From assembly GCF_009905605.1 (NCBI RefSeq), contig NZ_JAAAKZ010000003.1:620001-684000 (forward strand): 64,000 nucleotides of DNA, in the 5' to 3' direction. Origin of the DNA: Runella sp. CRIBMP (GTDB lineage: Bacteria; Bacteroidota; Bacteroidia; Cytophagales; Spirosomataceae). Position numbers and translations under genes: made by a program. Of this stretch, positions 1 through 7,939 are shown in pieces (within the stretch, counting starts at the first letter, position 1; each line of letters begins with the position of its first letter). Under the pieces are notes generated by a model. The model was given only the letters and a program-made list of their open reading frames with translations. It had not been told where the DNA came from and searched no databases.

Positions 1-2069
1 CTGTCCAATACATACTTTGCGGCTTTGCCTTCTTGGGTACGAATCAGGGCTTCTTTGCTCAAACCAGTGTAGTAAAGCGGCAGTTTTATTTTTCGGGTAA
101 TGGCTTCTTTCAGGGGATTATACACCATCATCAGTCCCTTTTCTTTCAACGCTGGATTTACGTGCATGATGCCGTCCCAGTCACGGCCGTCGGGGCGGCG
201 CAGGTGAAGAATGTCAGAATTGAGGATGTCGCGGTATTTTTTATACCAATCAATGGTTTCTTTTACAACCTGTTTGGTGGCGTCGGTATCGTACAGGCGG
301 GGACCTCGGTAGCAGGCTTGCACGCCCGCTCCGTAGTACTGCATCATGAGTTGTTTGTAGTCGGTCAGGTGCTCGCTCAACGGCTCCAATACTGCGTCGG
401 CGGTGCCGCCTTGGTATTTGGTAAGTGGCACAAACCCCCAGCTCATCGACGGCGTTTTTTCCCACAACCCGTCGTAGATATTCTGCCGATTGAGTATTTT
501 TTGCTGTGCCCGTGACAGCGAAAAATTGACTTCGCGGTAGCCCAATGCAATCTTGTGTGAACCATCCAGAAAGTACCAATCGGGTGCATTGATGTAAACG
601 CCACGACCGTTGAGCCACTGATACAATTCTTTTTGCATCGACATTTGTACCCACTGCGAATCGTCCAATCCTTTATGGCCCGGGTGTTTGGTCGAAGCGC
701 ATACGTCGCCGGGATAAGGGCCGTCGTGTTCGAGTAGGTCAAAACCCGTTTCGGCGATGAATTTTTTCAGACTTTTTATGTAATTAAGCCCCCATTTGCT
801 CGCCAAACAAGGCGCATGACCAAAGAAAGCGGCTTTGTCGGGCAAGCCCGTAACGGGGTCAATGACGTCGTTTTCGTCGTCAATTCGGCGACTGCTGAAT
901 AGTGAATAACCGCCTAGTTTAATGCCTTTGCTGTGGGCATAATCGGCTAATGCCTTAAATTTTTGAATGTTAGCCTCTGAAGCATCTTCCATGTTGAGGC
1001 CGCTGCCAAAACTCAAAATAACCATTTCGTAACCCGTTTCGGCACACTGGTCAATCACGCTTTTGACCTTTTCTGGCTCCGTGCTGATGAGGTGCATAAA
1101 AATGGGATTTTGGGTGGTCCACGGAAACAGCGTGCGGTACATTTTGCGGCGCGCCAAGCCGTTGCGTTCGCGGTCGTAGGAGTCCAACAATAATTCGTAC
1201 GAACGAATGGAGGTGTAAGATTCTTTAGCGGCCAAATCGATGCCAACGCCCAACATTGGATACACTTCTACCACGCAGGGGGTTTCGAGATAATAGTTGA
1301 CTTGCGAGGTATAGCTGCTGTCGATTTTCCAGTGCGTGGCTTGGTCAGATAGCTCGTAGCGCATGGCGTTGTTGTAGGCAAAATTGTTTTCGATGTAGAG
1401 CTTATGCGGCTTTTTCATCTTTTCGGGCTTGCCCACCACCGCCGATTCTTCCTCGGGCGTGGCCAAAATCTCGTTGACTACCTGATTGATTTTTAGCTCG
1501 TTGCCCGATTTGTTTTCAATCGTTACCCATTTTTCCAATACAGGTATTCCGTCAAATATTTCATAATGAACGGCTACCTCTACGCCCTTCAGTTCAGCGT
1601 TGTTTGAGGCAAAATACAGAACCACGCCTTTGCCCGTCGGTAGGTTTTTGTTGGCCGTCCAGGTGGTAGGCTTCCACTCAAAATGGGGTTTTATAGCGAC
1701 GATTTCGTGACGAACAAACTGAAAATCAGTTGAATTTCCATTAAACGCGTCCGTCCATTCTTCCAACATATACGCATGTTCCTTCTGGCCATACAGCCCG
1801 CCCACGTTGTAGGATTTACCGTTGAGCGTTACGCGGGCTTCGGGGCGCACCGACCGCACAAACTGCTCGTTGGTCGTCAGGTTTTTGTAGCTGACGGTGG
1901 CGGCATTGGGCGAAATCTGAATTTGACGGGCAATCAGTCCGTTGCTGATTTCAATGATTCGGCCATTTTTCAGGAGCTTCACTTCGCTTTTTGGGGCAAT
2001 AGGCGCAACGAGCCAGTCCTGGGCAAAAACTGATTGATAGACAAAGAATAGAAAAAAGTATTTTTTCAT
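1..2069 (-). CDS. secreted alpha-galactosidase-like glycoside hydrolase (3' end outside window)
   Basis: About 689 codons are visible and the C-terminus lies beyond the window edge. The ATG at 2069 begins a signal peptide (MKKYFFLFFVYQSVFAQ, then D). A beta-rich N-terminal region of about 300 residues precedes a probable TIM barrel with segments such as KLGGYSLFSSRR and LLEHDGPYPGD; the Asp residues of the latter are candidate catalytic residues. The architecture resembles GH36/GH27-type alpha-galactosidases of Bacteroidota, but the family assignment is from memory of the fold and motifs. It leads a run of minus-strand secreted glycan-degrading genes. It could belong to another clan GH-D family with a different substrate. 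Confidence 0.6.
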   Translation of the reverse strand, partial: MKKYFFLFFVYQSVFAQDWLVAPIAPKSEVKLLKNGRIIEISNGLIARQIQISPNAATVSYKNLTTNEQFVRSVRPEARVTLNGKSYNVGGLYGQKEHAYMLEEWTDAFNGNSTDFQFVRHEIVAIKPHFEWKPTTWTANKNLPTGKGVVLYFASNNAELKGVEVAVHYEIFDGIPVLEKWVTIENKSGNELKINQVVNEILATPEEESAVVGKPEKMKKPHKLYIENNFAYNNAMRYELSDQATHWKIDSSYTSQVNYYLETPCVVEVYPMLGVGIDLAAKESYTSIRSYELLLDSYDRERNGLARRKMYRTLFPWTTQNPIFMHLISTEPEKVKSVIDQCAETGYEMVILSFGSGLNMEDASEANIQKFKALADYAHSKGIKLGGYSLFSSRRIDDENDVIDPVTGLPDKAAFFGHAPCLASKWGLNYIKSLKKFIAETGFDLLEHDGPYPGDVCASTKHPGHKGLDDSQWVQMSMQKELYQWLNGRGVYINAPDWYFLDGSHKIALGYREVNFSLSRAQQKILNRQNIYDGLWEKTPSMSWGFVPLTKYQGGTADAVLEPLSEHLTDYKQLMMQYYGAGVQACYRGPRLYDTDATKQVVKETIDWYKKYRDILNSDILHLRRPDGRDWDGIMHVNPALKEKGLMMVYNPLKEAITRKIKLPLYYTGLSKEALIRTQEGKAAKYVLD

Positions 2070-2142
2070 GGGTTAGGAGGCGGTTTTTAACCACAGAGGA
2101 AACACGGAGCTACACCGAGGTCAGTAAAAAACTTGGCAGAAA

Positions 2143-3189
2143 TTAGCCTTTCGGAAAAATACTCTTCGCCATAAATACCTTACCACCGTCGTCGGTGTGT
2201 GTGACGGAGTAATTGAAGCCGTGGTGAATAGAGTACGCACCGTATTCGCCCTGCTTATTGATGGCGATGAATCCCACCTGAAAATCTTTGGCCTTGGTTG
2301 GGTTGATTTTTACAATGCGCTCCACGGCAATTTTGCAGGCCTCTTCGGGACTTTTACCCATGCGCATCATCTCCACAATGAGGTGCGTTCCCGCTACGCG
2401 AATGACTTCTTCGCCTTGGCCAGAACCGGTGGCGGCTCCTACTTCATTGTCAACGTACAATCCTGAACCGATGATGGGAGAGTCGCCCACGCGGCCATGC
2501 ATTTTGAAGGCCATGCCGCTGGTAGTACACGCGCCCGACAGGTTGCCCGCAGCATCCATCGCAATGGTTCCCATAGTGTCGTGGTTGGGTGTACCGTCGT
2601 CAAAAAAGTTGGGGGCAAATGGGCCGCCTTTGGTTTTTTGGCCTTTGCTTTGTTGCTGTTCGATGTTGATAACAGGCTTGTATTCAGATTTTTTTAGCCA
2701 TTCTTTATACGTTTTTTCAGCATCGGCCGAAAGTTTATCGGGTTCTTTCTGAAAACCACTCTCCAGCGCAAATTGCAGGGCGCCATCGCCTACGAGCTGG
2801 ACGTGCGGGGTGTTTTCCATCACTTTTCGCGCTACCGAAATCGGGTGTTTGATGTGTTGGAGCGCCATTACGGAGCCGCAGTTGAATTTGTCGTCCATGA
2901 TGCACGCATCCAAGGTGACTTTCCCTTCCCGGTCGGGATTGCCGCCCAAACCTACGCAGCAATTGATGGTATCTTCGATGGAGCGCGCCCCCGCTTCCAC
3001 GGCGTCCAGTGCCCGTCCGTTGGGTTGTTTCAATACTTTCCAAGCCACGGCGTTGACGGGCAAGCCACTGTCCCATGTGGAAACAACGATGGGCTTAGTT
3101 ACGGCGATTTTCTTAGAAAATGCCTTGCTGAATGAAAGCAGCGGCAGGCTAAGCGCCGACCAACGGATGAAGTGTCTTCTTGATTGCAT
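2143..3189 (-). CDS. glycosylasparaginase / isoaspartyl peptidase family protein
   Basis: This is an Ntn-hydrolase of 348 residues. The family cleaves the GlcNAc-Asn bond of N-glycoproteins, or beta-aspartyl bonds. The autoprocessing motif His-Asp-Thr lies at residues 203-205, so Thr205 would become the N-terminal nucleophile after self-cleavage. It is followed by the glycine-rich SGMAFKMHGRVGDSPIIGSG substrate-binding stretch. The N-terminus has twin arginines (SRRHFIRW) before a hydrophobic segment, suggesting Tat export. Neighbours are a fucosidase, a GH125 mannosidase and other hydrolases, which favours the glycosylasparaginase function over a housekeeping isoaspartyl peptidase. The start is an ATG with the Tat-like leader directly after it. 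Confidence 0.88.
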   Translation of the reverse strand: MQSRRHFIRWSALSLPLLSFSKAFSKKIAVTKPIVVSTWDSGLPVNAVAWKVLKQPNGRALDAVEAGARSIEDTINCCVGLGGNPDREGKVTLDACIMDDKFNCGSVMALQHIKHPISVARKVMENTPHVQLVGDGALQFALESGFQKEPDKLSADAEKTYKEWLKKSEYKPVINIEQQQSKGQKTKGGPFAPNFFDDGTPNHDTMGTIAMDAAGNLSGACTTSGMAFKMHGRVGDSPIIGSGLYVDNEVGAATGSGQGEEVIRVAGTHLIVEMMRMGKSPEEACKIAVERIVKINPTKAKDFQVGFIAINKQGEYGAYSIHHGFNYSVTHTDDGGKVFMAKSIFPKG

Positions 3190-3236
3190 GTGTGTTAGTT
3201 TGTAGGTTGGGTAGTGTTCGTAAGAAAGTTTATACT

Positions 3237-4673
3237 TTACTTTGTGATTTTTAAAACGTAAGCATAACTATTGGGCGTTTTCTTTGCCAATTTTTCGGAA
3301 ATCTGCACGGCTACTTTCCCTTCTTTCATGGTCCATTTTAGGTTTTCAGGATTTCCTAAGAGCGAGATTTTGGCGGTCTTATCCAAATTTAACTTTCCAA
3401 TTTCGACGTTCGACGGCAAAGCCTCGCCTTCATCGGCAAGATAAATCGCGTAGGTTGTATTAGTGCCTTTGTGTGTAAAGACCCATTTGCCTTGTTTGCC
3501 GACTTCATTGTCGCCTCGGGTTTCGTAAATAGCTTCACCATTTACTTTTATCCATTTTCCGATTTCTTCTAAGCGTTGATAGGCTTCGGCATGAAAATCT
3601 CCGTCGGGACTAGGGGCAATGTTGAGCAACAAGTTACCATTTTTAGAAACAATGTCGGCCAAAATATGAATCAATTTACGCGCTGATTTAAAGTTTTCTT
3701 TGGGAATGTAGCTCCACGAATCACCCATCGTCATGCAGGTTTCCCATGGAATAGGCATGTAATGGTCAGGAATTTGGTGTTCGGGTGTCACATAGTTCTC
3801 AAACTCGCCCGACACTGTTCGGTCTACCACTAATAAGCCCGGTTGAAGTTCGCGGCCTCTTTTGGCAATGCGCGCCATGTCGATGTCTTGGTCAAACGGA
3901 ATGGCTTTTTGCCACGAAACGGTCGTATCAATGCTGCTGAAAGGCCGCACCCAACCGCCGTCGAGCCAGAGGATGTCCATTTTGCCGTAATCGCTCATCA
4001 ATTCTTCAATTTGGTTGTAGGTAAACTTCTTGAAGCTTTCCCATTTTTGAGGATATTTGGCAGGATGGTACGACGGATTGCGGTCTTTAGGCGGGAAATA
4101 CGACCACCAATAATCGTTGGTATGCCAGTCGGGTTTGGAGAAATACGCCCCTACCATAAAGCCTTCGTTGCGGAACGCCCCGAATACTTCTTTGGCGATA
4201 TTGCTGCGTGGATTGCTGCCAAAAGGCGATTTGGTGATTTTATAATCTGTTTGTTTGGTGTCAAACATGCAAAAACCGTCGTGGTGTTTGGTCGTAAAAA
4301 CCACGTATTTCATCCCTGCATTCTTGGCGGCAGCGGCCCATTTTTCGGGGGCAAACTGCGTGGGATTGAAGGTGCTTTGTAGATTTTCGTAGGCTTTTTT
4401 GTACTCAAACCAGTTGTCTTTGTAAGGCCCTTTGCGTTCGCACCAGCCTTCGTCTTCGGGGCAAAGGCTCCAACTTTCTACAATGCCCCATTGGCTGTAA
4501 AGGCCCCAGTGCATCAATAGACCAAACTTGACATTTTGCCACTGGCTCAGTTTTTGTTTTACCTGTGGGTCAGAAGGGGCCATGTATTTGCTGTGATTTT
4601 GCTCCGAATGTTGTTGGGCAACCAGCGTATGCGTAATCAGCAGCGTTAGTAAGAAAGAAAAACTTTTTTTCAT
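3237..4673 (-). CDS. alpha-L-fucosidase, GH29
   Basis: The protein has 478 residues with a signal peptide ending around VAQ-QHSEQ, so it is periplasmic or secreted. GH29 enzymes remove terminal alpha-L-fucose by a retaining mechanism. Visible family features are FGLLMHWGLYS (49-60), FTTKHHDGFCMFD (126-138) with the substrate-binding His pair, and MDILWLDGG (232-240) with Asp238 as the probable nucleophile. The C-terminal region after about residue 370 is a beta-sandwich typical of the family. It follows the glycosylasparaginase gene by 47 bp on the same strand and fits glycoprotein or plant xyloglucan/N-glycan breakdown. Confidence 0.95.
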   Translation of the reverse strand: MKKSFSFLLTLLITHTLVAQQHSEQNHSKYMAPSDPQVKQKLSQWQNVKFGLLMHWGLYSQWGIVESWSLCPEDEGWCERKGPYKDNWFEYKKAYENLQSTFNPTQFAPEKWAAAAKNAGMKYVVFTTKHHDGFCMFDTKQTDYKITKSPFGSNPRSNIAKEVFGAFRNEGFMVGAYFSKPDWHTNDYWWSYFPPKDRNPSYHPAKYPQKWESFKKFTYNQIEELMSDYGKMDILWLDGGWVRPFSSIDTTVSWQKAIPFDQDIDMARIAKRGRELQPGLLVVDRTVSGEFENYVTPEHQIPDHYMPIPWETCMTMGDSWSYIPKENFKSARKLIHILADIVSKNGNLLLNIAPSPDGDFHAEAYQRLEEIGKWIKVNGEAIYETRGDNEVGKQGKWVFTHKGTNTTYAIYLADEGEALPSNVEIGKLNLDKTAKISLLGNPENLKWTMKEGKVAVQISEKLAKKTPNSYAYVLKITK

Positions 4674-4799
4674 TGGTTTTAATGGTCTTTTAAATTCGAG
4701 AATGTGAGGGGCATATTGGTGCGAATGACAAATGCGAAGAAATAATCAATAAAAGTCATCTTGATTTATTTACGCTACGCCTTAGCGTCTCTCTGTGAA

Positions 4800-6221
4800 T
4801 TATATTTTGCTTAATAGATGCGGTCGCTCGCGTTCAATTTTGAGCAATAACTCTCCGAAAAGTGTGTTGGCCCACGCAAACCATTTGCGGGTAAATTGAC
4901 TCGCATCGTCTTTGTCAAATGACTCGTGCATAAAGCCCGTTTTGGCGTGCGTATTTTTTAGAAAACGCAATTGGGCGAGAATTTCGGCGTCGTCGTTTGA
5001 CGTCATGGCGCGCATGATGATGCTCATGGGCCAAATTTGGTTCACCAACGTATGCGGACTACCGATACCTTCGGCTGCTTTGCCTTTGAAAAAATACGGG
5101 TTAGACTCGCTCAATACAAACCGACGCGTATTTTGGTAGATTTTATCGTTGGGATTCACCGCGCCCAAATACGGCAACCCAAGCAAATTGGGAACGTTGG
5201 CGTCGTCTTGAAAAAGGCAATTGCCGAATCCGTCGACTTCCATGGCGTACATCGGACCAAATTGGGGATGGTTGATAACGGCGTATTTCTTGATGGCCTG
5301 TTCCACTTCATTGGCAAAGCTTTTGCATTCATTCGCAAATGCCTGATTCTTATAAACTTGCTCCGCAATCTCCGCGATTTGACGGAAAGAAACGACGGCA
5401 AATAAGTTGGATGGAATCAAAAAAGGATATTGCGTGGCATCATCTGATGGTCTAAATATGCTGTGAATGAGTCCGTTGGGTTTAGTGTTGTTGCCGTAGC
5501 CGTTGCCAGGTACCGTATCCGTTGACCATGATGTGGTGCGCCCAAAACGGTAAGGTCCACGGCCTTTCAAGCGTTGTTGTACGCGGCAGGTGCTGATGAT
5601 GAGCTGCGCTGCTTTTAGCCATTTTTCATCAAAAACGCTGACATCTTTCGCCGTTTTCCAGTAGTGATACGCCAAACGAACCGTGTAGCAAAGAGAGTCA
5701 AGCTCCCACTTGCGCTCGTGGAGTTCGGGCTTCATGTCGGTGTGGTCTTTGAGCCATTCGCTGTGGCCAGGGCCATCGTTGAACGCGTTGGCGTAAGGGT
5801 CAATCAAAATGCACTCCGTTTGGCGGTTGACCACCCCCGCAATGAGTTGTTTAAGTGATTCGTCCTTTGTCACCAATGGCAAATAGGGCCACACTTGTGC
5901 GGTGCTGTCGCGGAGCCACATGGCGTGGATGTCGCCTGTGATGACGAATGTATCAGGACGACCGTCTTTTTGTTTAAAATGAACGGTCGTATCCAAAGTG
6001 TTGGGAAAACAATTTTCAAAAAGCCACGCCAATTCTGGGTCTTTTATAACACCTTTCATGCGGCTTATCGTGGCCTCAATGACGGAGCTATTAAATTTAC
6101 GTTGCCCAGCGGCGACCCGCACCAAGGGAAATTCGTTGGCAAGTGCATTGGCGTGAATTAGTGTGCCAATGCCTGCCAATGAGGTTGTTTTTAAAAATTC
6201 TCTGCGGTCAAGTTGTTTCAT
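4800..6221 (-). CDS. metal-independent alpha-mannosidase, GH125
   Basis: The 473-residue protein carries a twin-arginine leader (DRREFLK at residues 5-11, then a short hydrophobic stretch). GH125 enzymes are metal-independent exo-alpha-1,6-mannosidases with an (alpha/alpha)6 barrel that act on N-glycan or yeast mannan cores. The motif GDIHAMWLRDS at 96-106 is a hallmark of the family. Further family-like stretches are SDDATQYPFLIPSNLFA and the C-terminal HESFDKDDASQFTRKWFAWAN. The protein length matches the family. Together with the fucosidase and glycosylasparaginase genes downstream it suggests a set for glycoprotein glycans. Confidence 0.95.
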   Translation of the reverse strand: MKQLDRREFLKTTSLAGIGTLIHANALANEFPLVRVAAGQRKFNSSVIEATISRMKGVIKDPELAWLFENCFPNTLDTTVHFKQKDGRPDTFVITGDIHAMWLRDSTAQVWPYLPLVTKDESLKQLIAGVVNRQTECILIDPYANAFNDGPGHSEWLKDHTDMKPELHERKWELDSLCYTVRLAYHYWKTAKDVSVFDEKWLKAAQLIISTCRVQQRLKGRGPYRFGRTTSWSTDTVPGNGYGNNTKPNGLIHSIFRPSDDATQYPFLIPSNLFAVVSFRQIAEIAEQVYKNQAFANECKSFANEVEQAIKKYAVINHPQFGPMYAMEVDGFGNCLFQDDANVPNLLGLPYLGAVNPNDKIYQNTRRFVLSESNPYFFKGKAAEGIGSPHTLVNQIWPMSIIMRAMTSNDDAEILAQLRFLKNTHAKTGFMHESFDKDDASQFTRKWFAWANTLFGELLLKIERERPHLLSKI

Positions 6222-6471
6222 TGGGTCAGGTTATCTAAACGACTAAAATAGTGCATATAGGCGGAAAGTCTCTGTAAAAATGCCTGAAAAATCTTTTTAT
6301 TCAAAAAATATTTTAAAATAAGATGGCCACTAAAGAAAAAAATTAAGTAAATGTCTATTTAGAGAATATTCTCCCTGCCGACATTCTTAAAGGAAAGTGA
6401 ATGTAGTGTAAAATTCCAATGGGATAGTGCTTCGGAACAGCCCGCCGCGCGGAAGTGCCACCTTGTGGGCA

Positions 6472-7848
6472 TTACCAGATAAAAGTGGCGACGGTTTTTC
6501 CGCTGAGCGTGGGTGTGATTTGACGGTTTTTTGTGCGGATATTAAACGTCATTGGTTTGTCGCTTTCGTTCAGGACAATCAGGGCCGTTTTACCGTCGGG
6601 CGTTTTAAACGCTACGTTGGGCAGACTCATGGTCACGTTGGAGGCAATGCGTACAGAACCTGGTCGTACAAACTTTGACGCGTGGGCAATGATATAATAA
6701 GCGGGATTTCGGGTGACGGTTTCACCAATCGTAACGGCACCCAAGCAGGCCGTGCAGCCCCCGTCAGTGTGTGGGCCTTGGTTGGGGTCGGCGGCTACAT
6801 TCCATTCTAAAACGGTTTTGCTCCAATTGCGTGGTGCGCCAATGAGCAGATTTTTGATGTGCCATTGCAAATCTCCCCCGAAATTGGCGGGTGCGCCGAG
6901 CCACTGTTCGGTAAAATAAAGGTTTTTGTCAGGGTGAGCTTCATGCACATCGCGCAGTGCATCGATGCCGCCACCGTACAGGTGAAAAGCCGAACCGTCG
7001 ATGTACTTGCGGGCATCAGGGTCATTCAGGATGCTAATGGGGTAGTCGGGGCGGTCGGCATTGTGGTCGTATATGATGATTTTTGTGCTGAGTTTAGCGG
7101 TTTTGAAAGCAGGCCCGAGGCTCTTTTTGATGAAGTCTGCCTGCTCATCCTGCGGCATCAGCAGACTAGGGTTATTGTCGGGGTTCAATGGTTCATTCTG
7201 TACCGTCAGGGCGTCAATTTGGATGCCCTGTTTTTTCATTTCTTGCACGTATTTCACCAAATAACGCGCATACGCCTCGTAAAACTCAGGCTTGAGGCTT
7301 CCTCCTTTAGAATCATTGTTGGTTTTCATCCAAGACGGCGGCGTCCAAGGAGAACCCAGTATTTTGATTTGGGGATTGATGGCCAGAATTTGCTTTAATA
7401 CTGGAATAAGGTCTTTTTGTTCTTCTGCCAATGAAAATTGACTCAGCTTGGGGTCGGTTTGGTCCGCAGAAAGGTCGTTGTAGGTAAAGACATGGTCGCT
7501 CAAATCGGAAGCCCCGACGCTGATGCGCAGGTAGCTGACGCCGATGTTGTTGGCATCGGTGGCAAATAATTCTTTCAGCAACGCCGCTTTTTCTGCCGAT
7601 TTCAGGCCATTGATAAGCGTGGCGCTCCCGCCCGTGAGTGTATACCCAAACCCATCCATGGATTGAAACCGCTTGGTGTCGTCAACGTAAATGCTTGGTG
7701 AAGTGCCCACCTCTGGACCAAAGGCCAACGACTCCGTTTGTTTTTGGAACAACACCGATTGGTCGGCTTTAGTGAGCCAGAGCTCGGCTTGTTGGGCGTA
7801 TGAGTGAAGACTGAAAAGGAAGAAGAGGTTTAGAACAAGGTATTTCAT
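6472..7848 (-). CDS. GH30 family glucosidase (glucosylceramidase-type)
   Basis: The chosen ATG at 7848 starts a clean signal peptide (MKYLVLNLFFLFSLHSYAQ); an in-frame upstream Met at 7884 would put 12 unneeded residues before it. The mature enzyme is a retaining beta-glycosidase of clan A. The acid/base Glu219 is in LTVQNEPLNPD and the nucleophile Glu314 in LYFTEQWLG (numbered from the chosen start). SPWTPPSWMKTN is also typical. A small beta-sandwich domain follows at the C-terminus, ending in SGKTVATFIW. GH30 members include beta-glucosidases, beta-1,6-glucanases and glucosylceramidases; which substrate applies cannot be told from the sequence alone. Confidence 0.93.
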   Translation of the reverse strand: MKYLVLNLFFLFSLHSYAQQAELWLTKADQSVLFQKQTESLAFGPEVGTSPSIYVDDTKRFQSMDGFGYTLTGGSATLINGLKSAEKAALLKELFATDANNIGVSYLRISVGASDLSDHVFTYNDLSADQTDPKLSQFSLAEEQKDLIPVLKQILAINPQIKILGSPWTPPSWMKTNNDSKGGSLKPEFYEAYARYLVKYVQEMKKQGIQIDALTVQNEPLNPDNNPSLLMPQDEQADFIKKSLGPAFKTAKLSTKIIIYDHNADRPDYPISILNDPDARKYIDGSAFHLYGGGIDALRDVHEAHPDKNLYFTEQWLGAPANFGGDLQWHIKNLLIGAPRNWSKTVLEWNVAADPNQGPHTDGGCTACLGAVTIGETVTRNPAYYIIAHASKFVRPGSVRIASNVTMSLPNVAFKTPDGKTALIVLNESDKPMTFNIRTKNRQITPTLSGKTVATFIW

Positions 7849-7902
7849 GAGTAGGCGATTTTTTGAATACAAAGAAATGAGCATTCCGGACAGGTTATGG
7901 TC

Positions 7903-7919
7903 TCCAGGCGCTGCCTGGA
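7903..7919. repeat. short perfect hairpin, REP-like or weak terminator
   Basis: Arms TCCAGGC and GCCTGGA flank a 3-base loop between the 3' end of the ATPase gene and the 5' end of the GH30 gene. No T-run follows on either strand, so it is not a standard intrinsic terminator. It may be a dispersed palindrome or an RNA 3'-end stabiliser. Confidence 0.35.
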
Positions 7920-7939
7920 AATGGAGTAAGCATCAATAG

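Noticed and set aside
33-515. Plus-strand open frame over the first gene
   Set aside because: It is antisense to the alpha-galactosidase-like gene, whose long minus-strand frame with signal peptide explains the region.
2089-2122. CACAGAG/CACGGAG-rich stretch as a terminator
   Set aside because: It does not form a good hairpin. It resembles a dispersed repeat word also seen near 4790 and 59148, but evidence from one window is too thin for a feature.
3843-4382. 179-codon plus-strand frame
   Set aside because: Antisense shadow of the GH29 gene with no family similarity.
6859-7398. 179-codon plus-strand frame
   Set aside because: Antisense shadow of the GH30 gene.
7903-7919. Intrinsic terminator of the ATPase operon
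   Set aside because: The hairpin is good, but no T-run follows on the minus strand, so it is listed only as a palindrome.
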